This document shows positions 1 through 13,671 of a stretch of DNA of 64,000 bases, piece after piece. Each line of letters starts with the position of its first letter. Position 1 is the stretch's first letter. Below the pieces are notes generated by a model that did not search any database, was not told the DNA's origin, and was given only the letters and a program-made list of their open reading frames with translations. The stretch is taken from positions 167,540 through 231,539 of the forward strand of contig RQTK01000013.1 of the NCBI GenBank assembly GCA_003991915.1, read 5' to 3'. The DNA comes from Elysia chlorotica (taxonomy: Eukaryota > Mollusca > Gastropoda > Plakobranchidae). The translations under genes were made by a program, and so were the position numbers.

Positions 1-1290
1 ACATGGATCTTAAAACTTTTAACCGACTTGCTATACTAAATTTTCACGCTTTTACCACCCAGAGAGATAAAGGAGTCAACGTTGCTACTAGTATAATGTA
101 TTAACTGCCTTAGGACATCATGGGCACAACATAGCTGTTACTGTACTGGCGTGTCGTAAAAACAAACTAATTCACTCTCTCATACATCTATTCTATGACT
201 TTACAACAAATATTTTGAGAAAGACAACAACAAAGAAAAGCACCGTACACAAATAATACCAAAAGCGACATAAATTTGTTCCATCAAAGCTTTGATCATG
301 TAACTTTAAAACTATTAAACTATCTGGCCTTCCTTTTTTTTCTTTTTTTTTTTTTTTTTACAAAATGTGCATATCTATAGTTTCTTATAACTTCTTTAAG
401 TAAGCGTTTTATAGGGTTCCTGAGGAAAGATCTAAAGCTCCACGTTATCTGGCATCGCGTGCAAAGTCTGACAGAAGTACGCTCCTGGTAATCTCAAGTT
501 TAAAATTGCTGTACACAATTCATTCACGAATAATCAGAAAGGAGATAAAGGACATTCAAGGAGACTAAGGCAAGAAAATAAAAATGAGGAAGAGCGAACA
601 ATATCAACAGAAAAGCATGAAAAGAGTATAAAAACTTTTTGAATATGGATAATGAAGATAAATGACGGTAAAGAAAAGGACAATAATGCCTTTTCCCCTG
701 TTGAACTTGAGGGGAAAGGGGAGGAGGAAATGATTAACAAAACCAGAAACACCGGGAAGACCTTGAGAGCAATATTTAATTCTCTCTTGGCGCCGGGCTA
801 GAACGGATCCTATGGCAGGACTTCAAAAAATAATGTGAGTTAATAGATGTCACATCGGGAGAACGACGCCTGCGGAAAAGATGTACAAATGATAGAGGTC
901 AAAGGTCTGAGGTATGCAGAGTCATCGAGAGAGTGAGAGAGTGACACAAAGAGTTAACCAGTAAGAGATAGAAGAGGGAGAGTGAGAGAAAGTGAAAGGC
1001 ACGCACCCACACACATACCCAGACACACACATACCCAGACACAGACAGTGAGTGACAGAGAAGAAAAGAAAAAGAGAGATAGTGACATAACAGGAAAGGA
1101 TAAAATTGAAAATTAGATAAAGAACGTGTGAGTAAATGAGAAAGAGATATACAGATATAAAAAAAAGATTAAAGCAACAAAGAGAGACACAAAGTGAGAT
1201 AGCAAAAGAAATATAGAGGAAGGCAGGGAGCAGAAAGACAGAGAGAGGATTAAAGAGTGTGTGTGTTTCTTAACGTTCGTAAAAGTTCCA
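1..1290. other. AT-rich non-coding stretch with purine-rich tail
   Basis: I see no gene here. A T-rich tract lies at about 334-359. From about 890 to 1260 the plus strand is purine-rich with short decayed GA and GACA runs, and the open frames there are only translations of that bias. At about 1007-1037 a short unit containing acacacataccc is repeated twice in tandem. Confidence 0.6.
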
Positions 1291-1299
1291 TCTCTCTTT

Positions 1300-1640
1300 A
1301 TCCCTGTAATAGACCCTAGCTTCAAAGAACAGTGCAGCCTCATCGACGCTAGACACCGCGCGATTAGTGTTTAATGTCAAGCAGCAGGCGAGACGAGGGT
1401 TGCCTGTCTCTGGTAATTAAATTAGATCCAAATCTGTGTCTACAACCCCACGGCCTTCATCCAGATTCATTTCAATTTAGTAATTGGCATCGCCTTCCGC
1501 TGCAAGATTGGACGGCAGATCTAGAAGAGCTGTGCCCTTTTTGTGGGTTTGTCTGCACTATTACATGGCGTGTTCTTTGTTTTTACCAACTTTGTGCATG
1601 CCTCTTTTCTCCCCCATTCTGTTCTTATATCCAGCTAGTG
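1300..1640. other. Unique GC-richer island, possible regulatory element
   Basis: The sequence is of higher complexity and higher GC than its flanks, with CpG-containing words. It carries a homeodomain-type core, taattaaattag, at 1414-1425 and a second taattgg-like core about 60 bases on. Open frames exist on the plus strand but show no recognisable domain or convincing splice sites. A conserved non-coding element is my inference from word content; nothing here shows conservation. Confidence 0.25.
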
Positions 1641-2439
1641 TAAGTGTCTGGCAGCGTACACCTGGTTGTCTTAAAATGTGCCGCCGTTCACTGTCTTTCG
1701 TCTGCCTAACTGTTTGACACTTGTTTCATTTTAATTTATCTCCATGCCAGTTTGGGTGTTCATATTCTTTGCCTTCCCAGTTGCCATCTAAAACGTCTCT
1801 GTTATCGTCCTACCCATTTGTCTTCATTTTGTTCGTACCTGACTGCAAGACGTTTTTATTTTTTAATTGTCTATCTCTGTTTGCCTCCTCCATTCCATTC
1901 CCGACTCTCTGTGCCGGTGAGTCCGCTCTACATGCTGAACGTTATTGTAACTTTGGCGGAGTCGTAATTTTTCTTCTACTTTTCAAAAGTATTTTGAAAG
2001 GGTTTATAAAGGTGTATTTTTGAAACAAAATTAACTGCACTCACTTAAAAAATGTCACACTTTACGATAGTTTTCGTTCACAGTGAGGACTTAAAAAGTG
2101 CAATAGCTTTAAAATATTTATGATGCCCTGTTCCCAGAGATGATCCAGAGCACGCGCACTATTATTACAGTCTGGTAAAATTAATATTCTACATTGGAGA
2201 ACCTAAACTAAACAATTGAACCACGCCTGAGCCCTAAGTCTGCTCTTCTGCAATATTCATTAATACTTTATAAGCTATATTTTGTTTAAGTGTTGCTTGT
2301 TTTCAACCTTTAGGAATTAAATGAAGAACCATTTATACGTAATATTATTAAGCTAGTATTAAAAAGATAGACACAAATGAACAGTCCCTCTGCAAAAAAG
2401 CTGCTTTCTCTGCAACATAGGAAGCTGAGATTCAGAGCA
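1641..2439. other. Non-coding, no feature recognised
   Basis: The first part is T/C-rich on the plus strand, which produces serine-, phenylalanine- and leucine-rich open frames without domain character. The remainder is plain AT-rich DNA. Confidence 0.5.
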
Positions 2440-2700
2440 CAATCCATATACTTGTGCAAGTTGTGCCCTCCCCGCATTGTTTATGTTAAAGTTGTGATGG
2501 AAGCGGATGGCCGGCTCAGGCGGGTGCAGTCAGTGCATTCTCATTCACGGATATCACACAATTCACTTTAGTGACTGGGTGTGGCCAATTCTAAATATCC
2601 TGCCATGCACTCAGTTTGACAATAAACGTCCTCTTTGGGGTGAAAGCGGCTCATCCGAGATTGTACAGTGTTTTATCGCTTTGTTTATATTTATTTAAAA
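2440..2700. other. Unique island with factor-site-like words
   Basis: High-complexity sequence with a forkhead-like attgtttatg, a ggtgtggcc-type GC/KLF word, and a caattctaaatatcc stretch resembling a degenerate CArG box. Both strands have only short open frames without family resemblance. The island could be a regulatory element or an untranslated exon. The motif reading is by eye and such words also occur by chance. Confidence 0.25.
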
Positions 2701-5389
2701 CTGGAAACGCAAACAGGCATTAGAGACGGAGATTTACATTTGTTTTTATCTATTTCACTTATACTGGCGCCCAATGGTTTTCATATTTAGACACTATCAA
2801 GCAGAAATTCAAAGACGGAAGAATTAACAAGTTCAAACGTTTTCTCTCGTGCATAAAGGTTCAAAATAGACCAAAACTTTATTATATGAAAAATTAACCT
2901 TTCACAAATGAAGCTTTGTCTTATCAATGATATTTTGTTCCTTTCAATAAGTAGAGTTATAGGTACAGCCGCTGGCTATTTTGATTCTTGTTTTCTTCCT
3001 ATCCAAAAAAACTCCGGATTAAAGATGCTGTCTTATCATCCTATGTAAAGAAAAGCAAATTGGAGACCTGCAGAAGCCGATCGACTCACTGATAAACTTT
3101 GCTATCTGAGTATACCAACAAACACAGGCATGATATCACACAATACACGCCGTTGTTCTCCCTACAAAACAGAAGGACCCACAAGAGAGCGCTTGGTCTG
3201 GCTCTGTTAAGCCCCCCCCCCCCTTTTCCCCCTTCAAGGAAGTAATTTCAAGGGATTATGAGCAAGTAATTTCTCTTCGCCAGCCCCACAAAAAAAAAAA
3301 CAAGAAAAAAATTACAAAATTGAGTACATACACCAACAAAAAATAATGTAAAAATAAAATTGCCAACAACAAATTTTAAAACGACCGAGCAACAAAACAA
3401 CAAGCAGTTGATAATTTATTGGCAAATGATATATCTGCATGTCACAGTTTTTGTTTGATAAAACATGCACTGGTTAAAAAGTCTTGGCTGATACACACAG
3501 TGTATCGTATGAGCCACAATCTCCGCTCCATCTCTTGGTGTCTAATTCTCCCGGCGCTCCAACCTAAGGATCCTCGAAAATATGATGCGGGCATAATACA
3601 TTTTTTACTGCTGTGAACTGGCTGTGATAGTGGGACATACAGCTAATACAAAGAGAAATGAAAATAGAGGCAGGCTAAAAAACCCAGATAGAATCTACAA
3701 AATAACTAGAAATTTGGCTAACCAGAGAAAATCATAAAAAGGTTTCATTCTCTTTTCAATTGTTAACTTCCATCGTTTTGCGATTATTTTATTTTTTTAA
3801 ATAACATAAGTTGTATCTAAAGACGTAAAGATCCATGGGAATTCTTTCAATATTCTTTGAAAGTAACTTCCATGCATATTTACTTTAAAAAGAAATCCTA
3901 TCTGATTTTTCCAACAATTCGATCATCCTATTATCTTAGACAAAACTGAGATGACAATTCTCGATTATGTATTTGTGTTCACTGAATCACTTTTTTGCAT
4001 TGAAACGACGCAATTTCTCTTCAACATTTCTCCATTAAAAGTAAAACAATAAAAAATAAAGAAATGAACAACTATAGAAGAAGCGAGGTGTTCCCTGTGT
4101 TGCCTCAACGGATAAACTATTAATAATCTAGGCTTGATGGATGGGTCCGGGACAGCATTAAAAGAGCATCCCTGTGAGAAACACGAGGAAGGTAGTTTGA
4201 CGTTGTCATGATAACATCTCGCTGGCAATGGCAGCCACGAAGAAAGATGTTCCATTCTAAAACAAACTCGTCTTGTCGGACTCTACTCTGACAGAGACGT
4301 AAGACTAAATTCAAAGTGAATAGTTTCACAGACCTAAGCTGAAGCTACCAAAGAAGACTTAGTATGAACATGTAAGTTGGTAACCTTGAACGTAAAGAAT
4401 ATAAAAGGAATAAAAAATTGATGACAGGAAAGAATAAAGAAGTAAAAGAGAAAGAAAAGGAAATACATTTTCCTGCAACGATCAATAGACTAAGAATTGG
4501 ATTGGGACATAACTATATACGTGTTTATCAATGGAAAGAAATGCAGAATTAATATTCAGATCGATTGCTAAATATTTATATTTAAAAATAATGATATGTA
4601 CAGAAAATGTCAAGCATCCTACAAGATGTCCCACCAGACTGCCCCAACCCCTCCTCTTAAAAAATAATTAAAAAACATAAAGAATGACAAGATACCAGAA
4701 ATATTTAACTTGTATAACGCCGATATAAAGGAATGAGGCTTTACAGGTAAGTGATTAATATTATCAATACATTAGAAGATGAGATTCATACACGACTTGT
4801 CCATAGATTCATGTTGTTATGCCCTGCTATTTCTCATGGCAAAGATTTACATTATACATGAGGGGGAAATGGAAGTAGAGAACGCGCGCCGAGGAAGAAA
4901 CCATAGACACCAGAACAGTTGCTGGTGTAGTGAGTATGTAGCGTACTATCACGATTCACTACTAATTTAAAAGTGATTCTACTCCCAGTACGACTCACAG
5001 GTCTGAAACAGACACAAGGAAGAAAAAAAAGCGAGCACCGGAGCGTCGAATACATCGCAACAGGCTTGTGAGTAATTTATTGACTTTCCTCATTGTTTTA
5101 CAATGGATCGGGTGATAGAATGTGGTTCAAGGGAAGAACAACTGGAACGGTGGTTTCTCTCCGCATCGAAATATAAGTTTTCGTCAATACCCGAACATCT
5201 GGCAGGGTCAGGGTGAAGAAAGCGAGAGGTGGGGAGTTGCTTACATAAATGGGCGAAAATGAAAGTAAAAACCGGATTTCCTAGAGTTGATGGCCAGAAG
5301 ACAGAAATTGGTAAGACTAAAGGTAATTTGAAATAGATGAAGTCTTTGATAGATAATATATGAAAGATCTTTTAATTTAAGATAGATAG
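2701..5389. other. AT-rich non-coding stretch
   Basis: No gene is recognised. A run of 12 C followed by TTTT and five more C lies at 3212-3232, and A-rich low-complexity sequence covers about 3290-3400. The minus-strand frames around 3965-4330 and 4852-5055 have no domain, signal or splice support. Confidence 0.55.
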
Positions 5390-6559
<1,170 letters not shown>

Positions 6560-6955
6560 CTCAGTCCCTGACAGATCTGTTCCCCCTTCCTGTCAGATCG
6601 ATGGCATCCTAGGAGGAGCTGTCGGCCGTATGACATCCTTCCGGCAAAGGTTAATCCCTGGTCTACCGTAGCCTGTCAAGCCTAACATATTCCATACTCA
6701 GCAGCGATAGAAACGCAACCTGAGATGGGGATGCTATTTCAAGTCTAATGGCCGACGCTGAAACAAGGCGCGGGTTGAGGATCTTTCTTGGATGTCTTGA
6801 GCATCGCCCTAAACGGAGTACTGTTATTTTAAATAAAGACCTATACTTTTTTATCCTCCAGAAAAATAGGAGCTGTAACAACTGCGAAACAGTCTCCTTT
6901 TTTACCAGTGCGCCCATGGCAATGCACCCAGAAGCGTACATACCTAATTTACTTT
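6560..6955. other. Unique island with paired TGACAG/CTGTCA words
   Basis: GC-richer unique sequence. TGACAG at 6569-6574 and its reverse complement CTGTCA at 6590-6595 sit about two helical turns apart, and each is followed by a gatc-containing word. TGACAG is the core bound by MEIS/TGIF homeodomain proteins. Frames on both strands reach 69-92 codons without family resemblance. Regulatory function is inference. Confidence 0.25.
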
Positions 6956-7683
6956 AACCAACTGAATATTCAAAAATATTTCAATTAATATTGCCGAGTT
7001 AATTTGTTGATCTTTTCAGGTTTGCCGAGCCCACCGCTAGTGGATCTGCAAGCGAAAAAGTCAATAGTTTATTGAAAATTAAGCCTGCCATTCTTTAAAG
7101 AGAATCCTAGATTTGAAACATATCCTGCTAATCGTGAACATAATATAATGGCGAAATGTTGGAAATGCCCATGCAATTAAAAACAAAAGAGCTCTCAGTA
7201 GGTGTAATTGTCAAGCAAGGGAAAACAGTATTTGTGTTGCAGCGCAAGTGTAACACGACAGCACATTAAAGTGTACTAAACCCAACAAGTGATAAGGAAG
7301 AAAGAAATACTTCAGTGATAATCCGTTACAGGGCGTAACATTGTCCAAAGCATATTATTTTTTCCTTCAATGATCTCACAAAATCACAAAATTTAATAAA
7401 GCATTCCTTGCCTCAGGCGGTCCTATATTCATAGGCTATCTATTCACTCCGACCTGGTTTTCGGTCCATATCCCGATAAAGAATTGAAACAGAATATAGA
7501 AGTGATGTCTGACTACGAACTTGACAAAGCCAGGAAACCGAGTCCTATGTTTGTACAAATGCGATACACACCATGCGCGAGTTACGAATCCGAAAGGACA
7601 CCGAGCGATTCTCTTTGGGTGATTTTAGAATTAAAGCAGAGGAAACTGGGTTACGATTTTTGGGAGCTAATGAGGCGTTTGGT
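6956..7683. other. Non-coding, no feature recognised
   Basis: AT-rich unique DNA. The plus-strand frame starting near 7484 runs straight into the TTG array and reads as poly-Cys, so it is not supported as a gene. Confidence 0.5.

Positions 7684-7717
<34 letters not shown>
7684..7717 (+). repeat. (TTG)n microsatellite
   Basis: About eleven TTG units. Depending on frame and strand these read as poly-Leu, poly-Cys or poly-Asn, which explains the overlapping open frames on both strands. Confidence 0.95.
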
Positions 7718-7719
<2 letters not shown>

Positions 7720-7724
7720 TTAAA

Positions 7725-8495
7725 ACAAAATAACCAATCCTCAATACTTTTGCTAATATACATCGCGCTCTTTTTGTCTTCTTTGTCCAAGCCGATTTTG
7801 AAAAAAAATAATGACAGCATAAATCTTAACCATATCTTAACAAAATAGCACCGTGAAACAATTAACTTACAAGTGTATGCCTCAGAATAAAGTTAATATT
7901 AGATCACAGCCTTGGTTATACGACAAAGTACTTAAATATGTTTAATAATTTTTTTTTTAAATTGCTTAGTAACAAAAAATTAATTTTGATATCAGAAAAT
8001 TACATTTATGACAGGCAGAAACTTGAGGCAAACATATTTTCAAATTGGAAACATTATGGTTAACTGTAAGATGAATTCCACCTGTAAATCCGACGTGTTT
8101 TCTCCCTGTTTGGAATATTCTGCGTGTAGATTATTAACAGGGTACATAATTATTCGATTATTTTCGTAGGTTAAAGATTCGAATATTTTATGTTTCGGAT
8201 TGTTTTCTTTGTTCTGGCAGATCATGACAAGTTGAGTAAGTTCCCTGGGACATTGTGAAGAAACATGTTGCTTATAGAGATTGGCACAATTGCTAGCTTA
8301 ACCTTTCCGTCCCTGGCGTTCTAGAGTTGCCCTCAGACGTGACCGAGTCTATGGATCCATTCTTCTCTCTCACTTCATCCAGCATTGGTTATGGGAAATA
8401 AAGAATCCTCTTGTACAATTACAAAAAGTAATGTTCCCAGATTCTATTCTCTGGTTATTCGGATATACTCTCCTACACTTCACCGTCCTTCCCGC

Positions 8496-8538
<43 letters not shown>

Positions 8539-10513
8539 CTTTCTCTACACCCCTCTTTCTTTTTCTTTCAAACACGTTTCATACTGGGTCGCGTTTTAGG
8601 TTCCAATATGTCCTATTATGCCGTCTGACTCTAATATTATTTGTCTTTTTCTCCCCTCCTTGTACATATATACAAACGTGGTTTCTTCGGACTTTAATCT
8701 CCAAAACATATAAACCGATACATTTTGTACCTGTCCTTTGACCAGAAGAAATTATTTACATACAGCTTAAAACTGGTGCCTTTTATCCTTGTAGATTGAA
8801 TAGCCCAAGTCAACACGAATTTCGTGTCCCTGCTTTTATATCGGGCGGGAAAGTTAGACTTTCGCCGGCTTACCGCAGGTTCAAACACCTGAGATCTCAC
8901 CAGAGTAGGAGATAAAATTCTCACGGAGTTTCTCAATTTGGCATGTTCTTTAAACAGGAAAACCGTATCCTGGTGTGGATCCCCACTCACTGCCAAAACA
9001 CACGACTAAAGCAGGCGGGGGTATTCAAATAAGCTTTTCAGAGAAAGGAACTTCAGTTATCTATTATGACATTTTCTACCATCGTATACTAATGACCATG
9101 CCATATCTATAATTCCATTTGAATTTGGAAACAGAAAATGATTTACTCTGATGGAAAGGTTTGTTAGATTGTTAGATAAGCAGGCAAAAGGATCGTAGAT
9201 AGTAAGAGAGAGAGAGAGAGAGAGGGAGAGAGGGAGATTGAGAGAGAGGGAGAGAGGGGAGGAGGATAGAGAAAAAGACAGAGAATGATAGAAAACAAAC
9301 AAGACAGGTATCTAGAATAAGAAATTACCTCCCTATTCTCATTTCTCCAAAATTATTAAGAATATGGGAAAAAAATTAAATGTTGTCATAATAAGTTACT
9401 TTGGACCCTTTCAGGTTCATTCTTCTTCTTATAACATTGTTTTAAAAGTCTCTTCAATGCATTAGCTCTCTGTATAGGGAGAGGAACAAAAATCAGCCCG
9501 TAAAAATATGGCTACCATACGCCAGGAAACTTCCAATCGATTTAATGTGAACGAATGCACCAGATGCGGAAAAATGATGAAACAGTCAGAAATCATTTGC
9601 GCGAAATCACGGAGGGAACGATTTGTAACAAAAAGAGAGTTTTGAGTCTAATTCTGACTGACTTACAAATTTAAGAGATGAAAATAAAAAGGACTCTGTT
9701 AAAACGGTGAGGTATGAAACACGTTGGAATCTGGAGAAAAAAAGCAACCCATGAAAATAACAGAACGAAGAAGCCACTTTCAGGGAAAAAATTGATAATG
9801 TGATAATGAGAAATGATAAGGAGCAATTACCCGTCACATATGTGTGTGAAGACCACAGGAAATATTTATAGCAACGCCAAAGAAGGCGTCGATCTCATTA
9901 TAGGACCATCATAGGGAGATGGGTAAGAAGGCTGGCGACAGAAAAGTTCGGAAAAAGAATAGAAGAGGAAACAGCAGCGAGGAGTAATTACATAGCAATC
10001 TGGTGTGAATATTTCAAGCACTTGCAACTGTTTCACCTCAAGATGTATAAGTCCGTTCAACACAGGACGGGAAAGGTTCTTTTCAGCTTTTCCAGCCAAC
10101 TCGGATTAAATCAATATAACGATATCATGCATGCAAAAAGCAAAATAAAAATCTTCCTGAATTAATTGCAACTCAATTACCGCAAAAAAAAAAAAAAATT
10201 ATAAGGATAAACAACAAAAATAACAAATTAAAATAGGAAATTAAAATTGGAATACATGTAATAATAATTAAAAAAAAAAACATAAAAAAAAACATAAAAA
10301 ACACAACACCAAAAAACAAACAACAAAGCAATTGGAAAGATGGGAAAGATGCTGAGTAGGGTTATAAGAGAAAACAAAGCCACGAAAAGTAGCAAACCTG
10401 TTTGAAATAAACTATAAACAAGTGATAAATTTACCCCCACGGTCAGCAGCAAACTAGAAACAAAGACTAATGAGAATGGCAATGGCCACTCTAAGCAGCA
10501 GAGATTTATTTCA
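7725..10513. other. AT-rich non-coding stretch with two small microsatellites
   Basis: Contains a (CT)n run at about 8499-8534, an imperfect (AG)n run at about 9205-9256, and an A-rich segment at 10182-10330. A GC-moderate patch at 8840-8990 is unique. No coding region is supported: the open frames here are repeat-derived or lack any domain. Confidence 0.55.
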
Positions 10514-10555
10514 AGCGGACTGGGCACATCATTCTCCAGTCCGCTAGAATGATGT
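10514..10555. repeat. Two interleaved perfect 10-bp inverted repeats
   Basis: Order X-gc-Y-X'-Y'. X (agcggactgg, 10514-10523) is the exact reverse complement of X' (10536-10545). Y (acatcattct, 10526-10535) is the exact reverse complement of Y' (10546-10555). X/X' and Y/Y' can each form a 10-bp hairpin, but the two overlap and so exclude each other on one strand. The block directly precedes a CT microsatellite. Function is unknown. Confidence 0.9.
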
Positions 10556-10557
10556 CG

Positions 10558-10573
10558 TCTCTCTCTCTCTCTA

Positions 10574-10646
<73 letters not shown>
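10558..10646 (+). repeat. (CT)n microsatellite
   Basis: About 90 bases of CT dinucleotide with single TATC, CCTC and CTGT interruptions. It is the source of the minus-strand Arg-Glu-rich open frame that extends over 10228-10674. Confidence 0.95.
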
Positions 10647-10679
10647 GGGTGTGGAAGTTCACCACTAAGGACAAGAGAC

Positions 10680-10905
10680 TGGCCTCTGTGAGCGCGCTCT
10701 GTCAGCCAGTGAGGTGAGAACACTAGACCAGCCTGGCCTGATAGCGATGCTCGGATCTGATAGGCTGATACCAGTGCTGAAACCCCCCGTCATCTGCTTG
10801 GCTTTCTCACGCGCTCTCTAACCACTCTTCCACCTGGAGCGTGTAAAGTATATCCGGCTCCACTTTAGCACCAAGATTGGATCAAATAAAGAATGGACTA
10901 AGGTG
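10680..10905. other. Unique GC-richer island
   Basis: High-complexity sequence. A plus-strand frame of 27 codons ends at AAG|GTGAGA near 10898, a fair splice-donor match, and starts after a TAA. It lacks a good acceptor, so I do not call it an exon. A regulatory or untranslated-exon role is possible but unproven. Confidence 0.2.
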
Positions 10906-11088
10906 AGAAAATGAAAGGAGGGCTATAGATTTACATCTGGGCAGTTCACTGAGAATGGAACTTACTGTACATGTAGTGACTGTTGGTCATACTCATCTAG
11001 TCGTTGTAGATCTAGTTCCTTTTTAAGTCGATTGGCAATAATGTCTTAGGTTAGACCTAGAAATTGATCCAGCTTTTCACGAGAATAG

Positions 11089-11142
11089 CCAAAAAAAAAA
11101 CAAAAAAAACAACAACAAAAAAAAAAAAAAAAAAAAAAAAAA
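11089..11142 (+). repeat. A-rich low-complexity tract
   Basis: Runs of A separated by single C (CAAA/CAA units) followed by over 20 consecutive A. It could be the poly(A) tail of an old retroposed copy, but I see no recognisable body next to it. Confidence 0.85.
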
Positions 11143-12608
11143 CACCAAGCAAACAAATGTGAATCACTTGAGCTTACAAGACCACATAAATTCAGCGGTC
11201 AGATTGCCGAACCTGAGTAAATCACATAGATCGGGTCTTGTAAATACTCTTTTAAAAATGCCATAATTTTTCACTCTTAAATCTATTTCTAAATACTTAG
11301 ACAGCCACGGTATGGTTTTGGTGAACAATAATCTTTCTTCTATTCTTTTTTTTTTTCAATCTCTATTCTCTCTTTTATCTCTCTCCATCCCCCCTCTCTT
11401 TCTCTCTCTCTCTCTCTCCCCCTCTCTCTTTCGAATCCACTAAAATATTCATTTCAATTTTCCCATAAAAAATGTAGTATTTGTTTAGAAGTACAAAAAT
11501 AAATCACGAAACTCTTCAACAGGTATTTGAAAATACTGGATACCTTAGTATCCAAAGATTCAAATATTTCACACTATTTAATGCCCAATAGTTTCCAAAG
11601 CATTACGTCGAAAAACTCTACCCTTGCATATACGAGCAATTTTGAGATATAGGATAGTAATGTCAGAGACATTAGATTTTAGCGAGAGGTCTCACAAAAA
11701 GAGCTCACAATGTTATTGATATGGGGAGCTAACGTGACACGTGCTCACTCTATATTTTCGTTCTTGAAATTAAGGTGGTTTAGTAAAGTTCAGATTTAAC
11801 TTTTACTAAGCTTTAAAGAAGGAAGGAACCGCCCCATTCATCCCAACCCATGTACCCAAAATTCTCCCGTGAAAGCTCTCAATATTTCACCCTCTCTGGC
11901 AACATTTTGAAATTAGAAGTGCGGGAACCAATTACTGGGCCTAAACGTGCTGACCAAGAAAGGAGGTGAGACAAGTCACCGCTGGTGGTGTCTCTCACAG
12001 TAAGTGAAGTGGCGTTTGACCATCTCGAACAAAAGGCTTTAGACGGTTTTGAAATATTTATTCATTATGTGATAAGAAGAAATCACGTAAAATGTACATA
12101 TGTACGGGCATTCTTTTATTAGGATGCGTTCCGAAAATGTTTCTGCAAAGATCGGAAATACTGCTTTCATCAAAGGAAATCACAAATAATGCAGGGTAGC
12201 TTTGTCTTCATTCCAGCGCCATTCCCCCCGTTCCACCTTAATTATTAATTACTTTTCAATGGCAATATTAGTAAAACAAAAACAGGGCAACGAAAATTCG
12301 AGGGCAGTATTTCTGAACTAGATGATTTTCCTTTTTTGTTTTAAATCCATTTGCACCTTCGATGGCAATGGAAAATCCATTGAAAGCGTCAGTTTTTGAA
12401 AGATGTGAACGGGGTTAAACGGTGAAAGGCAAATGGCAATGCCAGACATGCTTTCCAAGGTGATGAAACTTTCACAGGAGCGGGAAGTCGAAATGTTACG
12501 GCTGTCTTTCACCTCCTTATATAACCAGAAGCGAGCTAAAAGATGTGAAGCGATTACAAATTAAGTGCTGACAGTCGTGACTGCGGTAATGGCATCGGCA
12601 AGTGCTTC
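11143..12608. other. AT-rich non-coding stretch
   Basis: No gene recognised. A pyrimidine-rich T/CT segment covers about 11342-11430. The rest is unique AT-rich DNA with scattered GC-moderate patches (11920-12030, 12340-12500). Confidence 0.5.
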
Positions 12609-12625
12609 GGGGGGGGGGGGGGGGG
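12609..12625 (+). repeat. Poly-G run of 17
   Basis: Seventeen consecutive G, able to form a G-quadruplex and to stall polymerases. It lies only about 20 bases before an N gap, so it may have contributed to the assembly break. Confidence 0.95.
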
Positions 12626-12646
12626 AACAAAAAGGAAAAAAGAAAA

Positions 12647-12706
12647 NNNNNNNNNNNNNNNNNNNNNNNNNNNNNNNNNNNNNNNNNNNNNNNNNNNNNN
12701 NNNNNN
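12647..12706. other. Assembly gap, 60 N
   Basis: Unknown bases between a G17/A-rich segment and a GA-rich segment. Open frames crossing it are meaningless. Confidence 1.
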
Positions 12707-12711
12707 AGACA

Positions 12712-12714
12712 TTA

Positions 12715-12770
<56 letters not shown>

Positions 12771-12855
12771 CAAAAGAGTGATAGACACAGAAAGAGAGAC
12801 AAGGAGATACAAAGACAGGAAGATAGAAATAGAAACAGACAGAGACAGAGACAGG
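12712..12855 (+). repeat. Imperfect (GA)n/(GACA)n repeat
   Basis: Purine-rich repeat starting right after the gap, with a clean GA core at about 12738-12765 and decayed GACA units after it. It generates Arg-Glu and Leu-Ser frames on the two strands. Confidence 0.9.
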
Positions 12856-13645
12856 GTGGATAATGACAGATATAAAGGGAGGGGATAGGGACATTGACAA
12901 AAATGGGGAAAAACATACTGCTTTCTAAAAACACCAAAACGACATCATAAGAACAAAAATGTAAACATACTGACTTGATCTTTTTAATTACTTTATCCTT
13001 TCACCGTCAACATTTGACGATACAATGTAAACCTGATAGTTTTTCATAACGATTTAAAGGATTTCTCATTTTTTTCAATGCAAGAGGCTTACATCGAGAG
13101 ACATACAAAACTTCTATAATTATCATAAAGGATTACACAGATGGACATCTTTTAAATCCTAGACTTTTTCTTTCCATTCTTTAAATTTCAATTGTTTGAA
13201 GAAGATTGGAAGCCCGCTCTTTTCTACAAGATAATTACTAACACATTTTCTATGGACCCTTTCTTCCATTGACACTGCTTTTTTGACCTCTCTCTACCAC
13301 ACATGCAGAAACACACACAAGTACACTTCGTGCATTGTTCGTTCTGTCAAGGACTAGCCACATAAAATCCAGACAGAGATGATCAAAGGTGCAGACTTGG
13401 GCAAACAGCAGGATAAACCTGTTTCTAACATTGTGTATTCTAGCGCCTGCTGCCATAAAAACAAGTCTATCACGCTTCTCTTGCACCCCACCGCCTCACC
13501 CGCATCTCTATTTCTAGCACGCACACTTACCTTCTCTGTTATAAATACGTTTTTTCTTTTGTGTGTGTGTGGGCGTATGGGTGGTTGTAATAGAGGAGTC
13601 TTTAATGTTTTCTATTTGTTTTTGGTTTTTTTTTTTTTTTCTTTT
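12856..13645. other. Non-coding stretch with GT and T runs
   Basis: AT-rich with no supported gene. A short (GT)n lies at 13561-13573 and a T run at about 13628-13640. The frames at 13250-13486 (minus) and 13379-13684 (plus) lack domain or splice support. Confidence 0.5.
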
Positions 13646-13671
13646 GGGTGGGGGTTGGGGGTGGAATGGGG
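13646..13671 (+). other. Potential G-quadruplex
   Basis: G runs of 3, 5, 5 and 4 separated by loops of 1, 2 and 7 bases fit the four-run quadruplex rule on the plus strand. No promoter or gene is visible nearby, so a role is not implied. Confidence 0.7.

Noticed and set aside
10820..10898. 27-codon frame ending at AAG|GTGAGA
   Set aside because: Reasonable donor but no acceptor with a pyrimidine tract at the expected place. Too short to judge.
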